From Takakia lepidozioides (lineage: Eukaryota > Streptophyta > Takakiopsida > Takakiales > Takakiaceae): a DNA stretch of 64,000 nt. The position numbers and the translations under genes are program-made. The notes beneath the pieces are model-generated. The model saw only the letters and a list, made by a program, of their open reading frames with translations, searched no databases and was not told the DNA's origin. Location: contig CM060734.1 of the NCBI GenBank assembly GCA_030704615.1, positions 40,192,042 through 40,256,041 of the forward strand. Direction: 5' to 3'. Below are positions 12,914-28,036 of this stretch, piece after piece; position 1 is the first letter of the stretch; each line of letters begins with the position of its first letter.

Positions 12914-13251
12914 GGCTTAAATCCGGACTAAACTTAATATATATTTGTATTAAAATTAATTGAAATATTAATAATATCATGGTGTAATGTGTGATTGAAC
13001 TTTGTGAAATTTCAGGTGATGTCATACTTGTTTCAAAATGTGTCATATAAGAGATCCATTTGACATTGAAGTGCTCAATGTGAAGTAACAGTATTGAACA
13101 ATTCATTGAACGTCCACTTGGAAATCGAATAAAGTAAAATTCCATTGCAGGATCATGATATTCCTAGGGGGAGCAAGTTAAGATTGGAAGAGAGGTAGGG
13201 AGATCAGACAGACGCCAGATCCCCCTAGCGTGCTAGGTGTGCTGAAGCAGG

Positions 13252-13945
13252 TACATGGCGGGGAGGGCAGGGCTTGTGATGGGACTGGCATTCTTGTTTC
13301 ACATCATTCCCTTCGGCCTGGCACTCAGATCAGAGACCCGACGAAGCATTTGTCGTTTCCTTCCCTATTGTGGAGACAAATTGACTGAGAAGGAAAGATC
13401 AACACTGTCCAAGAAGGGGAGAGAAAGAAGTTCACACTGAGAATACCAAATTCGATTTAGATTACATAGTGTACGTCATTGGGTCTTGTGAAACTCTCAT
13501 CTGTCACTTTCTCCTTCCGCTCCTAGCGAAGTGCAGGGCCGATCTGGTTAAGTTGCAATCATACTGTGATAGGAGACACTTGATAAGCAGAGAACAGGAT
13601 TTTGTATAGTCTTTCACCCTGATGTTAACCCTTGTGAGGGAGAGTGCAATGCAGAGTGGGTTATAATCATAACCTGCACGGATGGATAAGCAGTGTGTCT
13701 CCAAACTCCTGGACCTGATCTTCTCCTCTTTATTTGAGTTTCCGACGGATGACCACTAGGTGCCCGCTTTGTGTTCACAGGGTGCACCCTTACTAAAACA
13801 TTCAGCAGTAGGACTCGTTGAATGTTCATATACTAGGGACAAGGCATCTGGTTTGGCTGCTGGAGCCATTCTACTCCTTCTGGTGGTTCAATTGTTCATC
13901 ATGTTGCGGGGGTCGTCGTCCCTGGAAATTATTACTGAGCACTGA
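13252..13945 (+). pseudogene. DUF1218 family membrane protein, 5' fragment
   Basis: First exon at about 13255 encodes MAGRAGLVMGLAFLFHIIPF then GLALRSETRRS, the N-terminal hydrophobic segment of plant DUF1218 (MWL-type) proteins. A second exon after CAG at 13780 encodes ECSYTRDKASGLAAGA followed by a hydrophobic helix (ILLLLVVQLFI), the second segment of the family. The expected Cys-rich continuation (SSCCGGRRPWK) is in another frame, suggesting a frameshift near 13900. The Copia 5' LTR starts 32 bases later, so the rest of the gene is displaced. Family members act in secondary-wall or lignin modification in seed plants; no function is claimed here. Confidence 0.6.
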
Positions 13946-13976
13946 GATAACTACCAAGAAATATCCAATTCTAAAC

Positions 13977-14257
13977 TGTTGTAGAAATATACCTATAGCG
14001 CATATACAGTATGAGGTTGATAGTGTACCGACCTGTAGTTGGGTAGTTTCTTGGCATAGCAAAGATAACGATGAGCTTAGCTGAGCTCTTGTAGAGAGTT
14101 CTGATCACTGTGCTTAGGTGGTGCAGCGGGTGTGAGAGTGAGCGATAGCAGTGTACACTTGGATTGTGAAGCTATGTGTATACTTTCACAATCAGTGTTA
14201 ATACAATCTCTTTGCTATAACGTTGTGCATAATTCTTGGAGTCAATTCACTGCAACA
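13977..14257 (+). repeat. Copia 5' LTR
   Basis: 281 bases with termini TGTTG...CAACA, preceded by TSD TAAAC (13972-13976) and followed at once by a primer-binding site. It matches the inverted LTR at 12151-12443. It should carry the element promoter. Confidence 0.88.
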
Positions 14258-14271
14258 GGTTATGGGCCCAC
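14258..14271 (+). promoter_or_regulatory. primer-binding site for a half-tRNA (initiator Met anticodon stem-loop)
   Basis: GGTTATGGGCCCAC directly follows the LTR. It is the reverse complement of the anticodon stem-loop of plant initiator tRNA-Met (GTGGGCCCATAACC), not of the tRNA 3' end that most plant LTR elements use. This is the half-tRNA priming known for Drosophila copia and yeast Ty5. Confidence 0.8.
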
Positions 14272-14530
14272 GAATCTCTTCTGGGATAAGTGCGCTGGTC
14301 TAAAAGCGGTATGCATTGTTTTAGTTTCTCTCTCGTTTATGTTATGTTAGATATTGTGTCTACAGTAAATCCTTTCAACATAATACTCCACGTGATCAAT
14401 ATAGAGCTCTTGTGAGTAACTTTGCAACGCTGGTAGCACTTGGGTTATGTCTTTTGGGTTTAAGTTCAAAGTGTACGTCGTCGTCAGTTGTTCTTTTTCT
14501 TTGCTTCACCTATCGTCAAACGTAGCAAGC

Positions 14531-17500
14531 ATGGCTGATCTTCGAGATCTGGGCAATATTAGTAGGTTCTCAGGAGAAATATGGAAGTCTCAGATGAGAG
14601 CTCTCTTTCTTGGAAAGGAGCTGATGGACGTAGTTGATGGCACCACAACGAGACCTTCCAATGATGCCGAGGGTTTAGCTGCATGGATCAAGAAAGATAA
14701 TCAGGCAGTTTTTCTTTTATGTCAAGCCGTGGAGGAGAAGGTATCCAAATATATCATGGGATGCAAGACCTCCAAGGCGATCTGGGATAAATTGAGGGAG
14801 GTACACGATCAGCATTCGCATGAAAGCATTCACCGTGTTCAACAGCGTTTCTTTGATATTACCATGGATGAAGGTGATAGTATTGCAGATTTCTTGGGTA
14901 AAATCGAGGAGGCGCGATGTGAGCTCACAAATCTTGGAGATAATACATTCACTGACAACACCAAGATTTTAAGTCACCTGCCAGCAGCATATGGATCGTT
15001 TCAATCATCATGGGAAAATGTCCCTGCAGTTGAGCGAACGATAAGTATCATGACTGGGAGGTTGATCAGAGAAGAATCAAGAATGCGAGACCAAGAAAGC
15101 AGAGCCAATGGCAAAAGTGCAAGTGTAACCGCATATGCAGCATCGTTCAAAGGAAAAGGTGACTCACAGTCAGGAAAACCACCGCTCACTCTTGAGCAAC
15201 GTGAATAACGTAGGAAAGAAATAGCAGAGCGAAAGAAAACAACAGAATGCTGGAACTGTGGAGCCACTGGGGCAGAAAATGTACAAAGCCAAGAAAGTCA
15301 CTGGAAAATAAAGAAGTGCCAAAGACTGACACTGGCTCATCGAAGGTGCATCGGGCCTTCATGGCTTTAGAGTCAGGACCCTGCTCACAGCATTGGTACA
15401 TGGACAGTTGCTGCTCACAGCACATGTGCCAGAATCGAAGTTGGTTCTCAACTTACAGCGATATCTCAGAAAAGAAGCAAGCGGTGGAAGGGATCGGAGG
15501 TGTGGTGCTATATGCACAAGGGATAGGTGACATTAATTTCCACACCTGGGTTGATGGAAAACAGACCACAGGAATGTTGATCAAAGATGTTGTCCATGTG
15601 CCCAAGCTTGGCAGAAACTTATTCGAGACTTATTCTCTACCTCTCGAGGAGCCCAGAAAGGAATTGATACCCTACACACCAAAGGAGGATGTTGTCTTAT
15701 GGCTGATGGAGAAGTCGTGATGAAGGGAGTGGAAGAGTATGGAATCTATAGATTTTCAATGACGGTGGTATCATCGTTGGAGTCCTCAGGAAACACTGCA
15801 TTCTCCGCCAGTACAATTGATATACAGAGCAAAAAGGGCTGCACTTAGAGCTTGGACGTTTGGCACAAAAGACTTGGTCATGTCCATCATGGAATGATCG
15901 ACATATGGAGAATAGAGACATGGTTGATGGATTGTTTATTTCCGGGCGAAGGGAAGATCCACCTTTTTGCGTGGGCTGTGCTTATGGAAAAAGCCACAGA
16001 GAGACTTTTCATTGGAATGAACACATGGAGAAGACCACAGAGATCGGAGATTTGGTGCATTGTGACCTATGTGGCCCAATCAACGTGATCAGCATTGGTG
16101 GCGCAAGATATTTCGCATTATTTAAGGATGATCACAGCGGGTTTAGGGTCATTTTTTGCATCACACATAAAACAGCCACACTGGATTGTCTGCATCGTTT
16201 CTATGGACAGATGCAACGTGAGACAGGCAGGACCATCAAGATCCTCCGATCAGATAAAGGAACAAAATTTTGCAATGGAAAATGTGAAGAGTTCATGAGC
16301 CAGAAAGATATCAAGCATGAGCTCACTTGCGTTTACTCCCCTGAGCAAAATGGGGTGGCGGAAAGAGACAATCGTACTATTATTGAGTCTGTGCACAACA
16401 TGATACACACTAGCAATGTTCACCCACGGTTTTGGGGGGAGGCTGCGCACACTGCAGTGTATTTGCTCAATCGAATCGGAAGCCGTTTGCTGGACAACGT
16501 CACACCATACCAGCTCTGGTACAGCGTCAAGCCCTCTATTGCTCATGTGCGAGTTTTTGTCTCAAGTACATATGTTCACATACTTTCTGAGCTCAGGAAG
16601 AAGTTGGACCGGAAAAGCAAATATTGCATCTTGATGGGTTACAATGAGACAAGCAAAGCTTATCGTTTGTGGGATAATGAGTCTCGTCGCATTATTGAAA
16701 GTCGTGATGTGCTATTCGATGAGCTCAGTCATGAGAGTGGCTCATCTGGAGAGGCCCCATCTAACAGCTCTTATGCCCATTTGAGCAGCATTTTATTTGA
16801 TCCACAGGCGCCAGTACCATTGGGACCAGTGGGAGGTGCTGATGTTGATCCATTGCCCCATGTGCTTCAACCAGTGGGAGACATCATGGTCAGCAGCCCC
16901 GAACTGCTCACTCCTCTTGAGCTCACCCACTCTGGAGACGACGAGTGTGACCAGCAGAAGGCAACAGACCCCACACGTATTGGAGTTTTGAATGAGCAAC
17001 AAACTTTTGCTTCTTGGGATGACACAAATGGCGATCCCTCCAGTATCCTTCCAGAATTTTTGGTGTCAAAACCCGCACACCCTGGTGGCTCGTCCAGCCA
17101 CGTTGAGCCTTGCATGCAACCCATGCAACTCGAAAGTCACGTATTTTCTGGAACGCGCCACTCGATCTAGGCATCCTCCGGAACGCTATGGCAATTGGGT
17201 TGTCCCGATTGGACATGGTAGCTACACTTGCAATGTTGCCACCACCCAACTACCTACTGGATACATGCCAGTCGAACCCCTGATGATTGATGCAGCCCTC
17301 AAGTCTCCGGAACGCCAGCAATGGATCGAAGCAATGTAGGAAGAATATGATTCCTTAATAGAAAATGGAACCTGGCTCTTGCAAGATTTGCCAACCGGAA
17401 GAAAGGTTGTGCATTCCAAATGGGTCTATAAGGTCAAGCTTGCAGCTGATGGAAGCGTGGCCCGTTTTAAGGCTCGTCTCGTCGCAAAGGGGTTCACCCA

Positions 17501-18431
17501 AAAAGAAGGTTTGGACTACACTGAAACTTTCAGCCCAGTGGCCAAGTTCGATTCGATTCGCACCATTCTCTCTATAGCTGCAGCGGAAGACATGGAGATC
17601 ACTCAATTTGACGTACGAACAGCCTTTTGTATGGCGAAATTGATGAGGAGATATACTTGAGCGGCCTGCAGGTTTTATTGATGTCAACCATCCCACAAAG
17701 GTTTGCCGCCTCATGAAGGCCCTCTACGGGCTGAAACAATCTTCACGAGTTTGGAACCGCAAATTCCATAGCTTCATCACTGATCACAATCTCTCTCAAT
17801 CAACTGCAGATCCTTGCGTCTATGTGAGCACGACTGATCCTCGCCTCATTGTTGCTATTTGGGAGGATGACGGGCTGGCCTGCAGCAACCAAGCCCCTTA
17901 CATCACTTATGTCTTTGGTGCCATGAAAGGAGCTTTCAGCATCACCGCAGGAAACCCTAAAATTTATGTCGGTCTTCATATTAAACCAGGGACAGATTCC
18001 ATCGCACCATTCAGCTGGACCAAGAGCGCTACATTCAACGTATCCTGGCACGTTTTGGCTTCACCGATTGCACCCCTATCACCGTCCCTGCCGACCCCCA
18101 TAGCTCTCTGGAATATGTCGCAGCCATGACAGAGCCAACTGAAACCAAATTTCCATACCGGGAGTGTGTTGGCAGTTTGCATTTTGCTGCTCAAGGAACC
18201 CGAGTGGACATCTCCTACTCTATAAGTCATGCAACCAAGTACTCTGAGTCTCCAAAGCTTTCCCATGTTGGTGGTGTCAAACGCATTCTAAAATATTTAC
18301 GTGGATTTCCGGCTTTGCGGATCACATACACTTCACAGTCTATGTTTCAAAATCATCTTGTGGCATATTGTGATGCCGATTATGCTGGTGACGTGGATGA
18401 CCGCAAAAGCAGATCTAGGTATGTTTTAATA
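14531..18431 (+). pseudogene. Copia gag-protease-integrase-RT polyprotein, decayed
   Basis: Gag starts at 14531 (MADLRDLGNISRFSGEIWKS) and runs to 15208, with a TAA just before the knuckle CWNCGATG at 15251. The protease region keeps WYMDSCCSQHM (15400), where the active-site DSG has become DSC. The integrase covers 15860-16900: pre-integrase LGHVHHGMI and CVGCAYGKS, catalytic D in FKDDHSG, SDKGTKF and PEQNGVAERDN. RT begins [14 protein letters not shown] at 17410, continues [20 protein letters not shown], has a break at 17650 and resumes MKALYGLKQSSRVWN at 17713; RNase H begins DADYAGDVDDRKSR and stops at 18431, where element X is inserted. Several stops and frameshifts are present. The missing end is at 12444-12885 on the other strand. 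Confidence 0.9.
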
Positions 18432-18459
18432 ACACTATTTTAACTAATTTTGGACTTTT
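18432..18459 (+). repeat. terminal inverted repeat of element X, left end
   Basis: Begins ACACTATTTTAACTAATTTT, preceded by TTAATA (18426-18431); partner of 12886-12913. The following 18460-20430 appears to be the body of X and carries the HAD-like gene on the minus strand. Confidence 0.72.
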
Positions 18460-18960
18460 GTTATAATATGAGAAATATGAATAAACACAATTTATTATTG
18501 AAATAAAGCGATATATATGATTGTTTGGCTATTTTATGCACAATATAACCATGAACAATAATCCTCCAAACATTTTTTGGAGACAATATAAGTATGTATT
18601 GTGGTTTTAGAAGAACATCCACTGCCAAGTTGACGTTCATGAAAAAAATCATGGGAGGATGCAATTAATTACACCATGATGTGAGGTCAGATATTTAAAA
18701 CTTTTTGCACAAAATCGTTGCCATATCAGATGACATACAAAACCAAACATAGAACAATCATGGCATGTGATGAAGAAGATGACATGAAAGAATGAGTCCG
18801 CATACATTGATGATAAACATTCATATTTTATTAGAGATTGCAACTTTGACGTTGCAGTCAGACATAATGTAACGTCAACTGTATATCCGTTGGACTTAAT
18901 GTTATCCAGCGGCTCGAAGCCATACAACGGTTTACACTAACCCATTAATATTACAGAGCC

Positions 18961-20090
18961 TCATCCCAAACGGCTCGCGGTCAAGGCATGTGTTCGAAGA
19001 CGCCTCCGGTTACCACAACCACTTGCAACGGTCTCCGCAGCAGAGGAAACGGAAATACTTTCGGAGAACTCGAACCTAGTAGTAACATTATCATCCGAAA
19101 TGTTACTTGGAACTCTACTTGTTGAATCTCTTGATGCCCTTGAAGCCTGCCGGGAAGCCCGCCATTCTTGCCAATCATGAAGCTCTTCTTCTTCTTTTCG
19201 AATTCGGTCCTTGAATGTGACTGGGGCAAAACAATTTTTCATATGACAAATGTCAGCTGAAATGTGGAACATTTGTAGAAAAAATGATAAAGTCAAAGTG
19301 CAAGTGGAAGACACTTTCAAGATCAAATTCTCCATAAACAACAAACAGTGGGATAAGTACATATCAAGGTAATCAGGTTCTTTTTGTTGTGGGATCCAAA
19401 CACGATGATCAACATATCTTTCATACCAAGCCCAATAGGCATGATCACGACCAATAGGGCTTACGAGAACACTTGGCAGGGTTCTCGCTGATGTAATCTA
19501 CGACTGTTGAAGCTGCAGCCATTTTCAATATATATGGCCACACAGCTTTTGTCATATCATCCAGTCAACCAAGCCCTTTGGTGATGGCTTGTATGAAATA
19601 GGAAAGAATCCAGTATTTGGTGGGTTTCGGAGGCCTTTTGATGGCTCATCATCGACAAGGAGTATTTGTCCCTGCGTTGCAAAGGGTGTACCGGGGTACT
19701 TGGCAAGAACAGTGCGAATATCCTTAATGAGATATTTCATCTCAGGCATGATGTAATATGTAGTGTCTTTGCAATCCTCAGCTGACCAGATGAAGCAAAA
19801 TTTCTTCGCAATTTTCGTAGGAACTAAGCTCTCAAGTATCATACAAAGAACATCTCTTTCAACACATGACCAGATCGTCACGTGAAAATGCATGAACGCA
19901 ATGTTGAGAAACTCCAAGACTCCGGGCCGGGGAACCACAAAAGGTCTGTCGGGAACATGAACTGTAACTTTCCTAAAACGAAATCTCTCCTTAAACAATT
20001 CATCGTCGGTTGGAGGTGGTCGGTAGCAGAGGAGTCCGTTGACACTCAATATTAACAACATCCGTTTTTTCTTCCCCGATGTGGCAAATG
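18961..20090 (-). pseudogene. FCP1/NLI-interacting-factor-like HAD phosphatase domain, broken
   Basis: The minus strand from about 20090 reads KKRMLLILSVNGLLCYR, then RPFVVPRPGVLEFLNIAF, HFHVTIWSCVERDVL, FCFIWSAEDCKDT and ILLVDDEPSKGLRNPP. This is the FCP1-homology HAD fold found in many plant proteins and plant transposons. The motif-I nucleophile is lost: the family's LDxDG/LDVNG pattern is LSVNG here. After GLVDWMI the frame shifts (DDMTKAVWPYILKMAAAS at about 19550), shifts again near 19470 (GRDHAYWAWYERYVDHR), and ends in a Ser/Arg-rich tail at 18961. It sits inside element X, so it is probably a transposon-carried gene. Catalytic activity is unlikely. Confidence 0.72.
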
Positions 20091-20517
20091 AAGGTTGATG
20101 GACGATGTCATCCTGCGCAATTTAAGTGTTTCCGCCGCCAGAAACAACACGATGTAGTGTTTCTTAGTTTCAGAGTGACCTCTACGTTTTCGGAGATATA
20201 AGTGTCCCGACAACTGTAAAGGACCAAGAGTAGACCATATATCGAAGAGTTCGAGATCACGAAAAGATGAACGTCGACTGTCAAGTGGAGGTTAGTGGAT
20301 GCACCTTGTCGGGAGGCGAATTCAAGAAGTTATGCGGCTCTATACTCGCTTGTATAAAAATTATGGAGTTAGTTTAGAACAGAAAAACAAACTGCAAACG
20401 AAAGTGGAGAAATTGTTTTGAAATGTACCATTGAAGCCTTATTGGAATGTCTTGCAGAAGAACAGTGGATTCCCGCGGGCTTGGATTGACGAGGTGCCAC
20501 AACATCCGAAGGAGTCC

Positions 20518-21890
20518 TCAAGTGTTTGGGGCCGTTTTTTTTTTCTTGTCAGCCTTTTGTCCGTTGGAAAGATTTCCTACAGAGGAAGGAAATGGCTCGG
20601 GGGCACTTTTTCGCCTCTTTGGTGCAGAACATTGTGCCAGCAGTTCAGGGTCACGCTGTGTCGATGTTGGAGATGTTTTGCCATTGAACGACGGGAGGAG
20701 TGGAGGGGCAACAACAGGCAAGCACGAATATTTGCCTACCTTGCAAGTCCTGGGGACCACCGCTTCCACCAAGCGACTGATGGTATCTTCCGACAGCTCT
20801 GTGGTCGTCCGAGTCATGTTCAATTGTCGGGGCTTCGTGCACTTCTTGGCCATGTGCCCGGGCTCCCTACAATTGAAACACACTCCATCAAAGGTTGCCT
20901 TCTGTCCGCCATAGGCCGCTCCACCTGCTTTTCCTTTCGAAGCACCGGGTGCCGCCTTGACTTGTGATGGCCCTCCCTTCGATTTCCACGTGCCATTGTC
21001 GCCGCGTGGCCTATCCCACTTCTTTCCCGGTCGGAAGGAGTCACCTTCCCGCCGGGTCTTCTTGTGGTTCAGCTCCGTACGGCCTTGTCTTTCACCCCTA
21101 GGGACATCTGAGAAACATTTAGCCCTCTCAATTGCCTCGTTCAAAGTCTTAGGTGGCTTCTCCTCCAACTTCCGCTTGGCCCATGGGGCCAGTCCCGCCA
21201 CAAAGTTGAAGACCATTTCTGGTTCTGCCATGTCCGCGACTTCGAGCAAAAGCACATTGAAAGCCTGGACATATCCCCGAATGTCGTCTGTTTGCTTCAA
21301 ATTCCTCATCTTGTCCCGGGCAAGCCAGGACGCGTTGAGGGGCACAAACTGTTTCTTCATCAATTCCTTGAACCCACTCCAGTTCAAGGTTTCCGGACTT
21401 GGACCTCGGTCGTGAAGGCGTTTCTGCCACCATTGTTGAGCATAGCCCCTCAAATAGGTGGGAGCCACTTCCACCCGATCCTCGTCACTCAACTTGGCCG
21501 CACTGCTTTAGCTCCAAGAGCCAGGTGTTGAGTGCCTTCCAATTTCGGACGCCCTCGAAGGTGCTGGGTTCCTTAGGCTTCACCTTAAACTGCCTAAGCG
21601 GAAGTGGCATTAGCCGCCTTCAACACGTCTTTCAACATCCCGCCAAACTGCGCCAACAACCCTTCCCAAAAAGCTGCCGGCATGGGAGGCATCTGTTGGT
21701 CTGTCGGAGCTCTCAGGGATTCCTCGGGCTCCGACTCCTCGGATTCCTCCCGCTCTTGAGCGCCCTCGTTTTCAGAAACCTACGTCGCTTCCTCAAACGG
21801 CCGCTTTGGTGACACGTCGCCCCCATCGGGCTCACCAGGATCATCATCTTTTGGGCCGTTCCGCTTTCGCTTTGGCTTGCCCGACCCCAT
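20518..21890 (-). pseudogene. Gypsy gag with CCHC zinc knuckle
   Basis: Starts at 21890 with MGSGKPKRKRNGPKDDD, breaks at 21830 (TAG after PFEEAT), has an acidic stretch (ESEESEPEESLRAP), then KVKPKEPSTFEGVRNWKALN, and from 21492 an open frame: YLRGYAQQWWQKRLHDRG, FNFVAGLAPWAKRKLEEKP, and CCHC knuckle CFNCREPGHMAKKC at about 20880. These are Ty3/Gypsy capsid and nucleocapsid features. No protease or pol follows; the element is truncated near 20.4 kb next to element X. Confidence 0.85.
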
Positions 21891-21931
21891 GATGAGGCCA
21901 ATCCCAAGGACGATCACGTACTGAACTCTAA

Positions 21932-21943
21932 GCTCTGATACCA
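21932..21943 (-). promoter_or_regulatory. primer-binding site, initiator tRNA-Met 3' end
   Basis: The minus strand reads TGGTATCAGAGC, two bases after the LTR end. This is the usual plant LTR-retrotransposon PBS. Confidence 0.85.
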
Positions 21944-21945
21944 AG

Positions 21946-22655
21946 TGTCGCGCACCTCACTTCGGTAAGCTCCCCTTCAAGTCATAGTTACTCGCTTTGA
22001 TGCGCGCGCCTGACTCCCAACCTGGCCGCCGGGCCAACTTGGAGCTTCGGCTGCTCACCGGGACATAATGGTCCCCCTTCGCTCTCCCACTAAACCCTCC
22101 ACCTATTTGGGCCTAGTGGAATTCCCTTTGGTAGATGGCAGTCCGGAACAGCTCCCCACTCTTTGGTCGCTTTCCGGCTCGCTCGCTTACTCACTAGTTT
22201 TTGGTCACCAACGGGCTTGCACCGTTCTCGAGGTCACCACTCCCCTTATATATACTTCTGTAGCTGTCCGCGGGCACAACCAGCCATGCCATTTTATGGC
22301 GAACCACCACGAAAACCCTCGACTCCCGGTGATGAGTCGCGGTGAGTTTTGGCCCACTCACCACGGCCCCTATGGACCGTGATGAGTCCCAAGACTCCCC
22401 ACGACTCCCACCACGAGGTCTCCGCCCCCATGGTGAGTCCTATGCCACCCCCACTAAGTCTCGCTAAGCTACCACCACCCCTTGTGGAGCCACCCCCACC
22501 GCAACCCGGTGTGCGGGGCTCCACCTAGTGAGCGCCTCCGCCTCCGCACTCAAGGGTGCTTCAGCCCCCCATACCTATCGCTGCCGCTGCCCCCACCACA
22601 GGGGCAGCCCCTCACGTGTCCCGACCCCCTGCCCTCAAGGCAAAGGGCCGCGACA
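21946..22655 (-). repeat. Gypsy 5' LTR
   Basis: 710 bases with inverted termini TGTCGCG...CGCGACA, GC-rich in its 5' half, followed on the minus strand by CT and the PBS. No second LTR is seen in the window. Confidence 0.8.
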
Positions 22656-23541
22656 TTGACGATCATTACAGAGGTCAAATGGAACAATACGACCAGTACT
22701 GGGGAAACATTCTCGCCGAGCTGGATAAGCCAATTCCGGAAGCTCCCGAGCAACACCAGCCAGCAACCCAAACAGCTGAAGTCCCAAGGCCAGTTCCAGG
22801 ACACTCATTATATCACAGAAACTATGCTTCCAAACTAGAGATAATCCAAAATTCATTCATAATTTAACAAACTCAAGGCTTTAAAATAGTCACCATGTAA
22901 CGGAATGTGGGGAGGTTTAAATGCCATTCTGCACATACATAACCTAGCTTCCTGAAAATGAGCTAAGATTCAGTACTCCATTGAGCATTGTATGAGGGCT
23001 TAAGGTAGGTATCAGTTAAGCTGCACACACACAAAAGAGGGAAGTAACACCCCAAACAACATTATGGAAATGTGTGGCTGCTTACTCTTGTAAGTGTTCA
23101 TCCTGAAGGTGTTGCGTGAAAGTACGGCATGACGGATGATGCACCTCAACACTGATACTACTACATTCTACATCTCTCTACAGTAACTGAATCTCAGCCG
23201 CACAAAGAATGTAGTAGAATTAGAGCTTTACAAGACTCCACAAAAACTACACCTCTACAAAAATTGAATCTCCACTGCAAGCCTGGAATCACAGAATTAC
23301 ATCTTCTTCCACCTTCTCATCTTCTCAATAGCAGCACCTTATACAAGGAACTTATGTCTTTGTCCCATGGCACAATGGTGGGAAACACGTTATATTTCCC
23401 TGGTGGATGGAGGTAGTTATGTAGGCAATGTTGAAATCCCATTATTATATAGGGAAAGAAAACTAGTATACAAGGGATATCAGCGTCCGTCCCAGTAAAG
23501 ATTAGACTCTACATGGGAAATTATCCTTTCAATATGGGAAA
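22656..23541. other. flank of the Gypsy LTR
   Basis: A plus-strand open stretch continues past the LTR end to 22867 (DDHYRGQMEQYDQYWGNILA...), a polar sequence I do not recognise; it may be an old exon. Nothing is recognised in 22868-23541. Confidence 0.35.
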
Positions 23542-24060
23542 TTATTTGAAGTAATCCTTGCATGCCTTCTCCAAAAGCATATAATTGTCAAGAACTTCAG
23601 CTTGCTCGGGGTGGGCTGTTCGGAGGAGGGGAAACCTAAGCATGTTTTGGCACACTTTCACGGCAGTATCCAACGCCTCTACAGTTTCAAAGTGGGTTGC
23701 ATTGTGAGTAGAATCAGCAGTAGAAAGCTGTAATCCATCTCCATCACTTGTTGATTGCTTGCCACAACTCCATTTGAATACCTCACCTGCAACATTTTGT
23801 ATATCCCGTCCTATCCAAAAGAGATGGATGTCTTCAAGATCCTTTGTCTCCTCCATCAAGGAATTCACCTGAAGTCATGTTCAAGGAATGATGCCGCTGC
23901 TCTATCAGCTCAAATTGTGCTTTCTATTGGTCAAGAGCCTTCCACTCACGGTCAAAACGAGTGGTGCTGGTAGGCAATGCTGGAAGAGTTTGCAGTGGTA
24001 ATGGTCCAAGAGGAGCAAGTGGAGGAAATGAGCTTCTGTTGCCAATCCTAGCCATGCCGT
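23542..24060 (-). pseudogene. hypothetical protein, two possible exons
   Basis: From about 24055 the minus strand encodes MARIGNRSSFPPLAPLGPLP and RFDREWKALDQ, then a TAG, then in the same frame KAQFELIEQRHHSLNMTS. After CAG (about 23870) another frame reads VNSLMEETKDLEDIHLFWIG and ends at 23542. The helical, charged composition and splice-like join suggest a real small gene with one premature stop. Family not recognised. Confidence 0.35.
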
Positions 24061-24337
24061 GCAGTTTTGAAAAACGTAGATAGAACAACAAAGAAGAAAG
24101 AGGATTGCGTGGAAGCTCTTCACCCAACCATAGAAGCGCACAACAAGAACAATTGATCTGTGGCTTCACCCTGAGTTTCTTATATAGTTCTAGCTAGGTT
24201 AAAAGCAATCCCTAAAGACTTGCCTTTTAGACCTACTTTTACTATATATGTTAAGTAGTCCCATCATGGATTAGCTTTAACTTTAAGACAATTTGTGCCT
24301 TTGCGTTGTATGAAGGTCATGAGGTAAAAGCAGATCC

Positions 24338-24478
24338 AAGCATGCCCGAAGGCACAAACTGGAGGAGGAGGCAGCAGGTGCAGCGGCACTTGGAGCAGGG
24401 GGCTTTGCAGCCTATGAACACCATGAGAAGAGCCAGGCTAGGAAGGAAGAGGAGGAGATGAGTGGGGAGAAGAAGCAT
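24338..24478 (+). pseudogene. ASR (ABA/WDS stress-ripening)-like C-terminal fragment
   Basis: The frame from 24338 reads [47 protein letters not shown]. This is the Ala/Gly then EHHEKxxAxKEEEE pattern of the ABA/WDS (ASR) domain, a small stress-induced disordered DNA- and zinc-binding protein. A TGA lies just upstream in this frame and no start is visible, so it is one exon or a remnant. A possible donor follows (CAT|GTGAAG). Confidence 0.5.
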
Positions 24479-28036
<3,558 letters not shown>

